In this document: positions 49,336 through 58,815 of the stretch, one piece after another | Layout: every line of letters begins with the position of its first letter | Position numbering within the stretch: position 1 is the stretch's first letter | DNA from: Candidatus Aegiribacteria sp. | GTDB taxonomy: Bacteria; Fermentibacterota; Fermentibacteria; Fermentibacterales; JCC-6 | Reading direction: 5' to 3' | Assembly (NCBI GenBank): GCA_013138965.1 | Contig: WTBT01000034.1 | Coordinates: 37,384-101,383 of the forward strand | DNA length: 64,000 nucleotides | The notes under the pieces: generated by a model | What the model was told of the DNA's origin: nothing | What the model saw: only the letters and a program-made list of their open reading frames with translations | Database searches by the model: none | Program-made: the position numbers and the translations under genes

Positions 49336-50115
49336 TCAACCTCCCGCCAGAGAAACTGTCAGGCCGGACAGCCCCAGCAGCCAGCAGTACCATGCAAAAA
49401 TCGAGAATCTACCGGCTCTCAGGAATTTCAGCAGAATTCTGAGAGCAAGATATCCGGTAAACGCGGAGATCACAAATCCGGTAACCATAAGGGAATAATC
49501 GATGCCGCTGGATCCCGCATTTCCCAGCTTAAGGACTGCGGCTCCGGCAATGGCAGGGATTGATAGCAGGAAAGAGAAACGGGCAGCCTTCTCCCTCTTT
49601 ATCCCCGCGAAAAGCCCCGTGGAAATAGTGAGCCCTGACCGGGAGATCCCCGGGAGCAGAGCCATTGCCTGAGAAACCCCCACAATGACGCTTCCAGTGA
49701 CGCTGGGGTTATCCCTGTTCCCACTTTTCATGAACCTTGTACTGAAAAGAACGCAGCCGGTTATCAGAAGCATTACCGATACCAGAACCGGGCTGCTAAA
49801 GGCTCTCTCGATAGAGTCTGAAAGGAAAAATCCTGCCAGAGCCGCGGGTACAGAACCTATGATAAGCAGGCCTGCCAGAACAAGCGATTCTCTTTGTTTC
49901 CGAAGCACACCGGATATAAGCCCCATCAGGTCGTTTTTGTATACAGCCAGTACCGCCATGAGTGTACCAAGATGAACTACGATCTCAAAGGTCATGTCCC
50001 CTTCGGGAACTTTCAGTATCATTCCAGCCAGAGCAAGATGGCCGGAGCTTGAAACAGGTAGAAATTCGGTAAGCCCCTGGATAATAGCCAGCAGGATGAC
50101 AGACAGAAGTGTCAT
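49336..50115 (-). CDS. uppP: Undecaprenyl-diphosphatase
   Basis: Recycles the C55 lipid carrier by removing one phosphate, required for peptidoglycan and O-antigen synthesis. The 259-residue membrane protein shows the catalytic motifs AIIQGLTEFLPVSSSGH and LLPGISRSG and seven to eight spans. Its ATG overlaps the stop of the aspartokinase gene (ATGA) and its own TGA lies one base before the predicted start of the TPR gene. The location fits a glycan operon. Confidence 0.94.
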   Translation of the reverse strand: MTLLSVILLAIIQGLTEFLPVSSSGHLALAGMILKVPEGDMTFEIVVHLGTLMAVLAVYKNDLMGLISGVLRKQRESLVLAGLLIIGSVPAALAGFFLSDSIERAFSSPVLVSVMLLITGCVLFSTRFMKSGNRDNPSVTGSVIVGVSQAMALLPGISRSGLTISTGLFAGIKREKAARFSFLLSIPAIAGAAVLKLGNAGSSGIDYSLMVTGFVISAFTGYLALRILLKFLRAGRFSIFAWYCWLLGLSGLTVSLAGG

Positions 50116-51302
50116 CGTTCTAGGAATTCCCTGTGAAGAGCCCTGAGAGCTTCATCTCTCTGCTCCAGAAGAACCAGAGCTGAAATGGTAGCGTGCGAAT
50201 CAACCGTCTGGAGCATGTCAATGCCCACTCTGTCAAGGGCAGCGGAAAACTTCGCCATAACGCCCTTAATCCCGTGCATACCTGCCCCCACAATGGATAC
50301 TTTTGCGCAGGGAGATATCGTCTCGCTGGCAATTCCGCGACTTCTGAGAACTTCCGAAACCCTTTCTTCATCCTCAAGCGGAACAGTGAACATGGCTGCT
50401 GCATCAAAAACACTGAACATATCCATTGATACTCCCGCATCAGCGATAAGACCGAATGCGTGTGAATAGAATTGATGCATCGGGACGCAACCGCCTGTAG
50501 TGAGTCTGAACTGAGTCGCGTCAGGTCCCGATGCGACACCGGTTATGTACATACCTCTTCTGACAACAAAGGGTTCAATCATGGTGACCGGTTCACCGGT
50601 AAGATGAGACTTCACACTAATCCTGATGCCTGCATCACCTGCTATTTCCGAGGCTCTGGGATGTACAACCTCAGCTCCATGCCATGCCAGCTGTCTTATG
50701 TCCTCTGCACTTATTCTGTCTACCTTCAAAGCTTCCGGAACCTTACCGGGATCTGCGGTGTAAACCGAATCGATCTTCTTGAAGAGTACCAACTCGTCCG
50801 CCTCAAGGGCTGCAGCTATAGCTGTCGCTGTAATATCACTGCCCCCTCTTCTGAGTGTGGATACGGTTCCTTTGCTGCTCATACCCTGGAAACCGGCCAC
50901 TACTACGCAAGCATTCTCTTCGAGGGTCGCGATAAGGTACTCCTTTTCGATCGATTCGAGCTCGGCACCACAATGCTTCTCATCGGTTCGAAGCCCGGCG
51001 TTCCATCCGGTGATGGCTGCTGCTGTTATTCCACTCTGCCTGAGCATGTCACTGAAAACAGCTGCGGAGATAACTTCTCCACAGGCCAGAAGACAGGATT
51101 TTTCGAGGGGAATGGGAGCTGAAACAAGTTCCAGCAAGGTATCCGTTGAATATGGATCACCTTTCCTGCCCATTGCTGAAACAACAACTACAATCCTGCG
51201 GTACGATTTGAGCTCCCTTAAGCATAGATCTACTGACTTCCGTCTGTCCGCTTCGGTTGAAAGGCATGTTCCACCGAACTTCATGACACAAAGATCATTC
51301 AC
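50112..51302 (-). CDS. Aspartate kinase
   Basis: Phosphorylates aspartate, the first step to lysine, threonine and methionine. The 396 residues show VMKFGGTCLS, SAMGRKGDPYSTDTLLEL, the catalytic domain motif RRGGSDITATAIAAAL and VYTADPGKVPEA, followed by two ACT domains (about residues 265-396). No homoserine dehydrogenase is fused. It overlaps the upstream glycosyltransferase gene by eight bases and uppP by four, an unusual setting: no other amino-acid gene is nearby. Confidence 0.92.
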   Translation of the reverse strand: MNDLCVMKFGGTCLSTEADRRKSVDLCLRELKSYRRIVVVVSAMGRKGDPYSTDTLLELVSAPIPLEKSCLLACGEVISAAVFSDMLRQSGITAAAITGWNAGLRTDEKHCGAELESIEKEYLIATLEENACVVVAGFQGMSSKGTVSTLRRGGSDITATAIAAALEADELVLFKKIDSVYTADPGKVPEALKVDRISAEDIRQLAWHGAEVVHPRASEIAGDAGIRISVKSHLTGEPVTMIEPFVVRRGMYITGVASGPDATQFRLTTGGCVPMHQFYSHAFGLIADAGVSMDMFSVFDAAAMFTVPLEDEERVSEVLRSRGIASETISPCAKVSIVGAGMHGIKGVMAKFSAALDRVGIDMLQTVDSHATISALVLLEQRDEALRALHREFLER

Positions 51303-52383
51303 TTCTTCCGCTCCTTGCTGCAGTCATGACGAGTTCCATGAATTCCTTCCCGGTATCGTTCCAGTCGTTCATACTCTCGGCAAACATACGGCTTTTTTCA
51401 CCCATCAGCAGTCTCAGATCCCTGTTCCTGATAAGTTTGTTCATCGCATCCGCAAGCTCCTCAGCATTTCCAGAAGGCGTAAGGAGACCGTTTTCACCGT
51501 CACGAACAAGTTCAGGTATTGCGGCTATATCCGAAGCAATTACAGGCAATCCGTACCACATTCCCTCAATAATAGACATACCGAAGCCTTCCCAGTTGGC
51601 TGCGTGAACGAGTACATCAGCCCTCAAATAAGCATCGACAACTTCATTTTCATCGATATATCCAAACATTCTGATGGACTCCGATAAGGCTTCGTCAGAA
51701 ATCGATTTTTTCACAGTGGAGGTATAACCTATATCGCCTTCTGTGTTTCCTATGAATTCCATCTTATAGCTGCCTGCATCAAGGAAGCTGCATGCCTTAA
51801 CCGCAACGTGCTGAGCCTTTCTGGGAGAAAGACTACCGACGCAGAGAAACCTGACGGGTCCGCGACGGTCTGATCGGTTGGGCAGCTGCCTCCGATCTTT
51901 TTCGAATCCGGGATTTATCACCCTGATTATTTCAGGATGAATACCCATTCTCTCCACATCTTCCCGGGTGTTTCTGCTATTGACCCAGACCCTTTCAGCC
52001 ATACCAAGGAGCCATCTCACATACATTCTATACATGAATACTTTAAGTTTATTCCTGATGTTTGTCCAATCAAAATGATGAATAAGGTAAAGTACGGGTG
52101 TTTTTGCAAACACAGTCATCAGACGAATGAGAGAAACATATTGATAGCTCTTGCTTACTATTACCAGGTCTGGTTTACTGCTTCGGATCTTCCCGTAGAT
52201 ATACCTGGAGGCCCTGAACCATTTTCTTGGAAGCCCCTTGGGAACCGTTGTGAAATGTATAATTTCTATGTTATTACCTTGAGACCTGAGGCTGTTCACC
52301 ATTCTGAAATTGAAATCGTAACCTCCGGAGTGGAAATCCTTTTTGCCAAGCATTACGAAGACGATACTGCAGGGAATGATCAT
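51295..52383 (-). CDS. Glycosyltransferase, GT4 family
   Basis: A 362-residue GT-B enzyme. The N-terminal acceptor domain contains GKKDFHSGGYDFNFRMVNSL and ends near residue 165; the C-terminal donor domain has GPVRFLCVGSLSPRKAQHVA, IRMFGYIDENEVVDAYLRAD, ANWEGFGMSIIEGMWYGLPV (E-x7-E) and GLLTPSGNAEELADAMN. It is the first gene of the coupled operon with aspartokinase, uppP and the TPR-barrel pair. Confidence 0.88.
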   Translation of the reverse strand: MIIPCSIVFVMLGKKDFHSGGYDFNFRMVNSLRSQGNNIEIIHFTTVPKGLPRKWFRASRYIYGKIRSSKPDLVIVSKSYQYVSLIRLMTVFAKTPVLYLIHHFDWTNIRNKLKVFMYRMYVRWLLGMAERVWVNSRNTREDVERMGIHPEIIRVINPGFEKDRRQLPNRSDRRGPVRFLCVGSLSPRKAQHVAVKACSFLDAGSYKMEFIGNTEGDIGYTSTVKKSISDEALSESIRMFGYIDENEVVDAYLRADVLVHAANWEGFGMSIIEGMWYGLPVIASDIAAIPELVRDGENGLLTPSGNAEELADAMNKLIRNRDLRLLMGEKSRMFAESMNDWNDTGKEFMELVMTAARSGRSE

Positions 52384-52459
52384 ATCCTTTCGATTACAGC
52401 AACTCCAGAGTACTTTTCAAGTATCAAGTATATAACCGGGAATGGCAGTCTGACATAAT

Positions 52460-53413
52460 TCATCGGACGGTTTTTCTTCTAAAATGCTCACTGAGCGCTC
52501 TAATAAACAGAATCGGATGTCTAAGCACTTCCAGAATAAGGATTCGCAATTCCTGAATATCTATTCCTTTCCCGGAATGTCTGTCAATAACAACGCAATA
52601 AATGAAATACAGGTGGTGCAGAAAAATGGGAATTGTCCTATCAGTCTGCAGTTTGTTTTCCATTGCCCAGTTAAAGAGAGTCTTCCACAGGAGACTGCTG
52701 GTGAAGTATCGGTTATAATCAGATATAATTCTGTTCCCGGCGTGAACCCTCCTCATGGCAACCGGAGTGTTAAGCCTGCCCGGATATAGTCTTCCAAACT
52801 GAGCCATCTGGATATTCATTGCGTAATCCTGGTGCAATCTGAGATTTTCGAAGAAGAACCCGCACTTCTCGAATATGATTTTCCTCACAGTAAGTCCATC
52901 AAGGCTGAATGTCCCTTTTCCGCCTTCCAGAAGCAGATTACACAGCTTGTCAGGACAAACTCGTTTAGACAATGTCGTAATATTGCTATTCTCATAGGAC
53001 TTCCATCTATTCTCAGCTTCCTCATCCTCAAAGCAAACTCCTATGGCCTCATATACCCCATCTATATTTTCATGCATGTTAAATAATTCCGCTGCAACCT
53101 TAAATCGATCAGCAAGATAATAGTCATCAGCATCAAGGAATGCCAGATATTCCATAGTCGCATTTCTCACACCTAGATTCCTGGTCGCTCCAGCTCCGTG
53201 ATTTTCCCCATCAGAATGTCGGATAAGCGATACCCGCGAATACTCCTTTTCCAGGGATCTGCACACCACTAGGCTGTCATCAGTTGAGTTATCTTCAGCA
53301 AGTATTACTTCAGCCGTTTCAGGCTGATCAAGAGCAGATACAACAGCGCTTCTCACAAACTGCTCCGCATTGTAAACAGGTATGACAACGCTTATTTTCA
53401 TATTAACTTTCAT
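52460..53413 (-). CDS. Glycosyltransferase, GT2 family
   Basis: A 317-residue GT-A enzyme: VVIPVYNAEQFVRSAVVSAL, the nucleotide-binding ILAEDNSTDDSL, the DxD motif in AFLDADDYYLADRF and the acceptor region EKCGFFFENLRLHQDYAMNI (HQDY). The C-terminal 70 residues are basic and helical. It probably adds a sugar to a lipid-linked oligosaccharide. No strong ribosome site separates ATG 53413 from the ATG four codons later. Confidence 0.88.
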   Translation of the reverse strand: MKVNMKISVVIPVYNAEQFVRSAVVSALDQPETAEVILAEDNSTDDSLVVCRSLEKEYSRVSLIRHSDGENHGAGATRNLGVRNATMEYLAFLDADDYYLADRFKVAAELFNMHENIDGVYEAIGVCFEDEEAENRWKSYENSNITTLSKRVCPDKLCNLLLEGGKGTFSLDGLTVRKIIFEKCGFFFENLRLHQDYAMNIQMAQFGRLYPGRLNTPVAMRRVHAGNRIISDYNRYFTSSLLWKTLFNWAMENKLQTDRTIPIFLHHLYFIYCVVIDRHSGKGIDIQELRILILEVLRHPILFIRALSEHFRRKTVR

Positions 53414-53425
53414 AGCAGTGATTTC

Positions 53426-53454
53426 TTGAATGTTTTCTGAATATCAACTATACT
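53426..53454 (+). promoter_or_regulatory. Sigma70-type promoter for the rightward GT4 gene
   Basis: TTGAAT (53426-53431) and TATACT (53449-53454) lie 17 bases apart, with transcription expected near 53461, 26 bases before the first ATG of the glycosyltransferase gene. It is in the 73-base divergent gap shared with the GT2 gene. Confidence 0.6.
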
Positions 53455-53486
53455 ACTCAGATCGTTGCGCTATCATAATATGTTAA

Positions 53487-54824
53487 ATGAATTTGGAAAT
53501 AGCCGAGTATATTATGGACAACAGTCTTGTGTATCTCTCATATTTGTTCCCGCCGCTCAGCTGCGGCGCTAATACCAGAAATACTCTACTACCAAGGTAT
53601 CTGCCGCGATTCGGCTGGAAAATCAGTGTACTGACATCCACCGAACCCAGGGGACTACCTTTGGATTATTCCCTCTTGAAAAAAATACCTGAGGAAACCG
53701 TTATCAGAAGGGTACGACACCTGGATGTAATGACTGCTCTGAGGAAATTCACGGGAAAACAGAATACTCAGCAAGCCGATTCATTTCAAAGAGAAGAAAA
53801 TCGTATTACACTAAAGGATATTCTGAAATTCTACTCCCTTATTCCCGACAGGGCTATCACCTGGATGCCTGATGTCGTTCCCGCCGGTATAAACCTTGTG
53901 CATGATACAAATGCAAAAATTATTCTCTCGGCAGGTCCGCACCATTCTCTGCATTTGCATGCATGGCTTATCAGCAGGATTACAGGTATAAAATGGATCC
54001 CTTACTTTGGGGATCTCTGGATATACGATTCATATATGCAATATCCACCTGGTCCCATTAAGTGGGTTCACGGTTTACTCGAAAGGGCTGTTATAAGGAA
54101 TGCCAACGGTATAATCACGACTACTCCACTATCCTCGGAATATTTCATCAGACGATACGGCTCCGATTGCCCGCCCTGTACTGAAGTAATCAACGGATAC
54201 GATCCTGAGAACCTGCCTGATATAACAAGCAGTGTTCACAGGACAGATACAAGGCTGACCATTACATATACTGGAAATCTTTTGGGATTCAACGCCCCAG
54301 ATTACCTGCCGGATGGAATAGAGGATTTTCTCGCGGCAAACCCGGAAGCGGAAGTAAAGTTTGTATTCGTTGGTTCCTTTGATCCAGGGTTCAAAAGCAG
54401 ACTGCAATCTGACAACTTCGGCAAGGCAGTGGAGTTCCTCGATAGAGTTCCAGCAGATGAAGTTCGGAAATACCAACTTGAAGCAGATGTTCTGATGACC
54501 TGCGTTGCAGACCGACCCGGATGTGAAGTCAAGAATAACGCAAAACTTGCAGAATACGTTTCGGTCAGGAAACCTATCCTGATTCTGTGCAGGAGAGGGG
54601 ATATGGCTGATTTTCTTGAGGAAATGCAGGGCGGTTATTTTTCAGAACCGAATCCAGAAGCTGTATCTAAGATACTTCAGCAGATTTACATGGACTGGAA
54701 ATCAGACAAAATGAGAGGTCCCGCGAACCAGGAGGTGGCGAGTCGTATCTTTGATATGCGAGAGAATATCCGAAATCTAGCCGATTTCCTGAGGAAGATC
54801 GTGGACAACGAAACCCGTTTCTAA
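53487..54824 (+). CDS. Glycosyltransferase, GT4-like
   Basis: A 445-residue GT-B protein. The N-terminal part shows LSYLFPPLSCGANTRNTLLP, typical of GT4 enzymes that act on surface polysaccharides, and AGPHHSLHLHAWLISRITGI. The C-terminal domain begins TYTGNLLGFN and has VKFVFVGSFDPGF and AKLAEYVSVRKPILILC in the donor-binding region. An ATG at 53514 is an alternative start since neither ATG has a strong ribosome site. It stands alone between divergent GT2 and tetR. Confidence 0.82.
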   Translation: MNLEIAEYIMDNSLVYLSYLFPPLSCGANTRNTLLPRYLPRFGWKISVLTSTEPRGLPLDYSLLKKIPEETVIRRVRHLDVMTALRKFTGKQNTQQADSFQREENRITLKDILKFYSLIPDRAITWMPDVVPAGINLVHDTNAKIILSAGPHHSLHLHAWLISRITGIKWIPYFGDLWIYDSYMQYPPGPIKWVHGLLERAVIRNANGIITTTPLSSEYFIRRYGSDCPPCTEVINGYDPENLPDITSSVHRTDTRLTITYTGNLLGFNAPDYLPDGIEDFLAANPEAEVKFVFVGSFDPGFKSRLQSDNFGKAVEFLDRVPADEVRKYQLEADVLMTCVADRPGCEVKNNAKLAEYVSVRKPILILCRRGDMADFLEEMQGGYFSEPNPEAVSKILQQIYMDWKSDKMRGPANQEVASRIFDMRENIRNLADFLRKIVDNETRF

Positions 54825-54876
54825 GCAAAAACTAACTCCCTATTAAATCCAATAGAAATACAGAGGAATGTAAGGA

Positions 54877-54904
54877 TTGACAATATCTGAACGTATTGTA
54901 TTTT
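54877..54904 (+). promoter_or_regulatory. tetR operon promoter with overlapping inverted repeat
   Basis: TTGACA (54877-54882) and TATTTT (54899-54904) are spaced by 16 bases. An inverted repeat ACAATA (54880-54885) with TATTGT (54894-54899) covers the spacer and both box edges. Such overlap is what an autoregulated TetR operator looks like. The start codon follows 29 bases on, behind TTGGAGG. Confidence 0.6.
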
Positions 54905-54932
54905 TGAATTTCTTCATACTTGGAGGTCATTC

Positions 54933-55547
54933 ATGGGTTTGAGAGAGATCAAGAAGGAACGTGCGCGAAGGGCGATACTGAAAGCGGCCAGAGGTATGTT
55001 CTTCAGCCGCGGTTTCGATGGAACCACAATAGAGGAAATTGCTGAAGAAGCTGAAGTAGCGGTAGGTACCGTATACAATTACTTCGACTCGAAAAGCGCT
55101 TTGATCCTGGCAATTACCGCCGAGGACACATCGAATGTTCTGGATGAGAAGTTTCGGATCCCGGAATCCTGCACAGGGTTTGAAAGTGTTAAGCTGTTTA
55201 TAAATACTTTCATGGAGAACCTGTCCATATATCCGAAGAGACTTCTGAGGGAATTGATGAGGGAAGCCTGGCGCAGTGATACTGCCCTGAGCAAAGGGCT
55301 GATAAGGCAGGATCTGACCCTTCTCGACGGTCTTGTCAGGTTACTCCGGGAGTTAACCGAAAAACAGAAGCTCAAATCCGGCACAGATATTGAACACGCA
55401 TCCCTGGCGATATACGGAATCATCACTACCGCAATTATGTGGTACGCCGCCGATGAGGAAAGAACCCCTGAACAGATGCTTGAATCCCTTGAGAAAATGC
55501 TTGGAATCCTCTTCAACGGGCTGATCTTCGAAGGGAGAGATAAGTGA
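54933..55547 (+). CDS. TetR-family transcriptional regulator
   Basis: A 204-residue one-component regulator. The N-terminal helix-turn-helix reads RRAILKAARGMFFSRGFDGT then EEAEVAVGTVYNYFDSKSAL, the canonical TetR DNA-binding domain; the C-terminal half is helical and variable, so the ligand is unknown. It is first in an operon with the LolA-like, two permease, ATPase and barrel genes and probably represses them through the inverted repeat at 54880-54899. Confidence 0.92.
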   Translation: MGLREIKKERARRAILKAARGMFFSRGFDGTTIEEIAEEAEVAVGTVYNYFDSKSALILAITAEDTSNVLDEKFRIPESCTGFESVKLFINTFMENLSIYPKRLLRELMREAWRSDTALSKGLIRQDLTLLDGLVRLLRELTEKQKLKSGTDIEHASLAIYGIITTAIMWYAADEERTPEQMLESLEKMLGILFNGLIFEGRDK

Positions 55548-56308
55548 GATCACTTTTACTGCTTCTCAACCTGTCATCCATCCCGGGTCTTATTGCTGCG
55601 GGCATCTGCCAGCCAGCAATCGACGAACTGGTGCATTCGCTGGATCAGCTTTACAGAAGCGATGACAGTTACGCTGAAATGTCGATGCAAATTGTAACAC
55701 CGCACTGGGAAAGAACACTGACAATGAAGGCATGGTCTCACGGAATTGATAAAACCTTCATCAGGATTCTCTCCCCCGCAAGGGAAGCCGGAATGGCATC
55801 CCTCCGAATAGGTGCTGAAATGTGGAATTACCTTCCAAACACCGGCAGCACGGTAAGGATACCGCCATCAATGATGGCAGGTTCGTGGATGGGATCGGAC
55901 ATCACCAACAACGATATAGTCAGAGAAATCACCTATGCGGAGGATTACACGTACTCGTACACAACCGATACGACCCTTACGGGGAATCAGTCGGAAGGCG
56001 TGCTGTACATTGAGCTGTTTCCAAAATCCTCCACCGCGGTGGTGTGGTCCAGCATCGTTTTCGCAGTTAGAACCTCTGATACCATACCCCTGTGGGAAAG
56101 GTACTACGACAGTCATGGTGATCTGATAAAGACTGTAACCTATTCGAACGTGCAGGAAATGGATAACAGAACAATACCCACACAGATGCGGGTTATCCCC
56201 GCCGACAAAGAGGGGCAGAGCACAACCATCACCTGGTCCCACGCTGAATTCAACCGGGGCCTGGACAGCAGCATCTTCTCGCTGAGAAACCTTCAGTCCG
56301 GGGAGTGA
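55544..56308 (+). CDS. LolA-like outer-membrane lipoprotein-sorting protein
   Basis: A 254-residue protein with a Sec signal (about residues 1-19) and then the LolA-like fold of periplasmic lipid carriers. Characteristic blocks are AWSHGIDKTFIRILSPAREA, MWNYLPNTGSTVRIPPSMM, GSWMGSDITNNDIV and the C-terminal PTQMRVIPADKEGQSTTITW. It starts at GTG overlapping the tetR stop (GTGA). It likely accepts lipid or lipoprotein from the neighbouring ABC transporter and passes it across the periplasm. Confidence 0.85.
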   Translation: MRSLLLLLNLSSIPGLIAAGICQPAIDELVHSLDQLYRSDDSYAEMSMQIVTPHWERTLTMKAWSHGIDKTFIRILSPAREAGMASLRIGAEMWNYLPNTGSTVRIPPSMMAGSWMGSDITNNDIVREITYAEDYTYSYTTDTTLTGNQSEGVLYIELFPKSSTAVVWSSIVFAVRTSDTIPLWERYYDSHGDLIKTVTYSNVQEMDNRTIPTQMRVIPADKEGQSTTITWSHAEFNRGLDSSIFSLRNLQSGE

Positions 56309-56309
56309 T

Positions 56310-57575
56310 ATGCTTTTAAAACTCGCATGGAGAAACGTTTTTCGTCAGAAAAGACGGACGATCCTCACCCTTCTGACCATGACCGGCGGCTTCTTCCTCT
56401 CTTCCCTTTCCATCGGGTGGATGGACGGCTCGTACAGCAGTATAATCATGTTCTTTACAAACAATAGAACGGGTCAGATCCAGGTGCACTGCAAAGGTTA
56501 CCTGCAGTCCCCGTCCATCTATTCAACAGTCAACGATTATCAGGCAGCGGGAGTCTTCCTGGATTCTATTCCCGGAGTCAGGGCGTGGGCACCCAGGATC
56601 TACTCCGGAGCTCTCCTTGCGGTCAGGCCCCGAGGGGCTGGTTCGGGGAATGTATTCACGAATTCAGCGGCCGCTTCAGTGATTGGAATAGATCCTGTAA
56701 TGGAGGAAGCAGCCAGCGGTTTTTCAAGCCAGATCGAAAGCGGCGAGATGTTATCCTCGTCAGCGGCTGATACTTCCTACTCCGCCACCGGTCAGATCAT
56801 ACTTGGAAAGGAACTGTCCATAATCCTTGAAGCTTCAGCGGGTGATTCCCTTGTCATGCTGACGCAGGCGGCAGACGGCAGCAGCGCTGACAGGATGTAT
56901 GTAATCCGGGGTATAGTCAGTACTGGCAATGCCAATATCGACAGAAACACATGCTATATAACCCTGTCCGACGCCCAGATCCTTTTCGCCCTTCAGGGAA
57001 AGGTACACGAAATAGCGGTCATGACCGGTTCACTGGGCGCAGTGGATGAACTCACCGCGAAAATATCGGCCGGGCTTTCCGGAGAAAACCTTGAAACGGA
57101 TTCCTGGAAAACATTCGCAAGAGAATTCTACAACGGTATGAAGGCTGATGAGGCGAGCCTTAAAGTAATGATCTTCGTTATCGTGCTTGTGGCTGCAATG
57201 GGAGTTCTCAACACGATTCTCATGATGGTTCTGGAGCGGAGACGCGAATTCGGTGTAATGAAAGCCATCGGAACAAGGCCCGGCTTCATCGTCAGGATGA
57301 TTGTGCTGGAAGCGAATATCATGGGTATCATAAGCGTAATCGCAGGCGGCATTCTGAGTACAGCCGGCCTTCTTTTTCTTTCAGAACATGGGTTTGCGAT
57401 GGATCCGCCCCTTGATTACGGAGGCACTGTCTTTCGCGAGATGATAGCATCGATTACCCCTGAATGTTACTGGATTCCTGCCATTTGCGTAATTATCACA
57501 GCTTCCACGGTAAGTTTTCTTCCCGCACTGAAGGCTGCGCATACAAAAGCCGCGAAAACGCTGAGGACGGTCTGA
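56310..57575 (+). CDS. ABC transporter permease, FtsX/LolE-like (first)
   Basis: A 421-residue permease: N-terminal LAWRNVFRQKRRTILTLLTM and a first span, a periplasmic domain of about 240 residues, then three spans around MVLERRREFGVMKAIGTRPG, the conserved FtsX-family coupling loop. It starts one base after the LolA-like gene and is followed one base later by a second permease, so a heterodimer like LolC-LolE is likely. Confidence 0.88.
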   Translation: MLLKLAWRNVFRQKRRTILTLLTMTGGFFLSSLSIGWMDGSYSSIIMFFTNNRTGQIQVHCKGYLQSPSIYSTVNDYQAAGVFLDSIPGVRAWAPRIYSGALLAVRPRGAGSGNVFTNSAAASVIGIDPVMEEAASGFSSQIESGEMLSSSAADTSYSATGQIILGKELSIILEASAGDSLVMLTQAADGSSADRMYVIRGIVSTGNANIDRNTCYITLSDAQILFALQGKVHEIAVMTGSLGAVDELTAKISAGLSGENLETDSWKTFAREFYNGMKADEASLKVMIFVIVLVAAMGVLNTILMMVLERRREFGVMKAIGTRPGFIVRMIVLEANIMGIISVIAGGILSTAGLLFLSEHGFAMDPPLDYGGTVFREMIASITPECYWIPAICVIITASTVSFLPALKAAHTKAAKTLRTV

Positions 57576-57576
57576 C

Positions 57577-58800
57577 ATGTTCATCAGGCTTGTAAAGTTC
57601 GCCTGGAAAATCATCTGGAGGAATGGCAGAAGAACTGTGATAACCGGGCTTGCCGTAGGGCTGGGCCTCGGATCAATGATGTTCACTGAGGCTCTTATGC
57701 AGGGCATGGCCGCGCATATGATACAGACAACAACCGAATCCTGGATGGGGGATGCCCAGATCCATAGAGATGGTTTTCCGGACACCCGGAATATCAACCT
57801 GACGATCAACAGACTCGATTCCATGCTTTCCATGCTGGATGGGGATTCAACCGTCAGCTCTTTTACTGCCAGAATCCTGTCACCGGCATCTGTAACATCA
57901 ACTACGGAACTGAAGCCTGTCACACTGATCGGCGTTGACAGTAAAACCGACCCGGAAGTTACAATGCTGGAAGCTGCTGTCGATACGGGATCCTACCTGA
58001 GCGGGGAGAGCACGGAAATCATTATCGGATACAAACTGGCGGATGACCTGAACGCGGGACTTGGTGATGTAATCATTATCACCGTTGCCCAGGCTGACAG
58101 CGGACTTTCGAGCAGCATGTTCTTCGTATCGGGTATATGCCGTTTCGGCAGCGACAATCTCGACAGATATTCAGCCTTCGTAAATCTCACCACTGCGGGA
58201 GTCATGCTCGGCATACCGGGGGAAATCCATGAAATAGCTGTTCAATTCCCGCAGGCGGAAATGGGAGCTGATATTTCTCTTGGGTTCCGGCGCAAATTCA
58301 CAGCTTTCAGCAACACTGCTCTTGGCTGGCCGGAACTGGCGCCACAAGTTGGCTCAATGCTCAGCATGGTTAATATAAGTATGGCAATAATGGCTGCGAT
58401 ACTATTCGGCCTGGTTGTTTTCGGAATAGTCAATTCCCTGTTCATGTCAGTATTTGAGCGGATGTACGAATTCGGGGTTATGAAAGCTGTGGGAACCAGA
58501 ACGGGAACCATAAGCACCATGGTGATCCTTGAGGCTTTCTGGATAGCGGTTATCAGTACTGTAATGGGAAGTGCCATCGGCCTGCTGATAATCTGGATAA
58601 CCACCGGGACAGGCATAAGCTTCGGAGAGATCGAGGTATCAGGCATCATATTTGACAAACCGATCTATCCTGTACTGAGACTCAGCCGAATATGGTTATA
58701 TCCCCTTTTCACTCTGATTCTTACTACAGCTGCAGGAATTTATCCGGGGATCCACGCCGGCAGACTGAACCCGGCGGAGGCAATGCGGAAGAGTTTATAG
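57577..58800 (+). CDS. ABC transporter permease, FtsX/LolE-like (second)
   Basis: A 407-residue paralog of the preceding gene with KFAWKIIWRNGRRTVITGLA at the N-terminus, a first span, a periplasmic domain, and three spans around FERMYEFGVMKAVGTRTG. Periplasmic domains of the two permeases share the pattern VSSFTARILSPASV / VRAWAPRIYSGALL, which supports a duplication. It would form the second half of the transporter. Confidence 0.88.
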   Translation: MFIRLVKFAWKIIWRNGRRTVITGLAVGLGLGSMMFTEALMQGMAAHMIQTTTESWMGDAQIHRDGFPDTRNINLTINRLDSMLSMLDGDSTVSSFTARILSPASVTSTTELKPVTLIGVDSKTDPEVTMLEAAVDTGSYLSGESTEIIIGYKLADDLNAGLGDVIIITVAQADSGLSSSMFFVSGICRFGSDNLDRYSAFVNLTTAGVMLGIPGEIHEIAVQFPQAEMGADISLGFRRKFTAFSNTALGWPELAPQVGSMLSMVNISMAIMAAILFGLVVFGIVNSLFMSVFERMYEFGVMKAVGTRTGTISTMVILEAFWIAVISTVMGSAIGLLIIWITTGTGISFGEIEVSGIIFDKPIYPVLRLSRIWLYPLFTLILTTAAGIYPGIHAGRLNPAEAMRKSL

Positions 58801-58815
58801 ATTACGGAGATGCAT

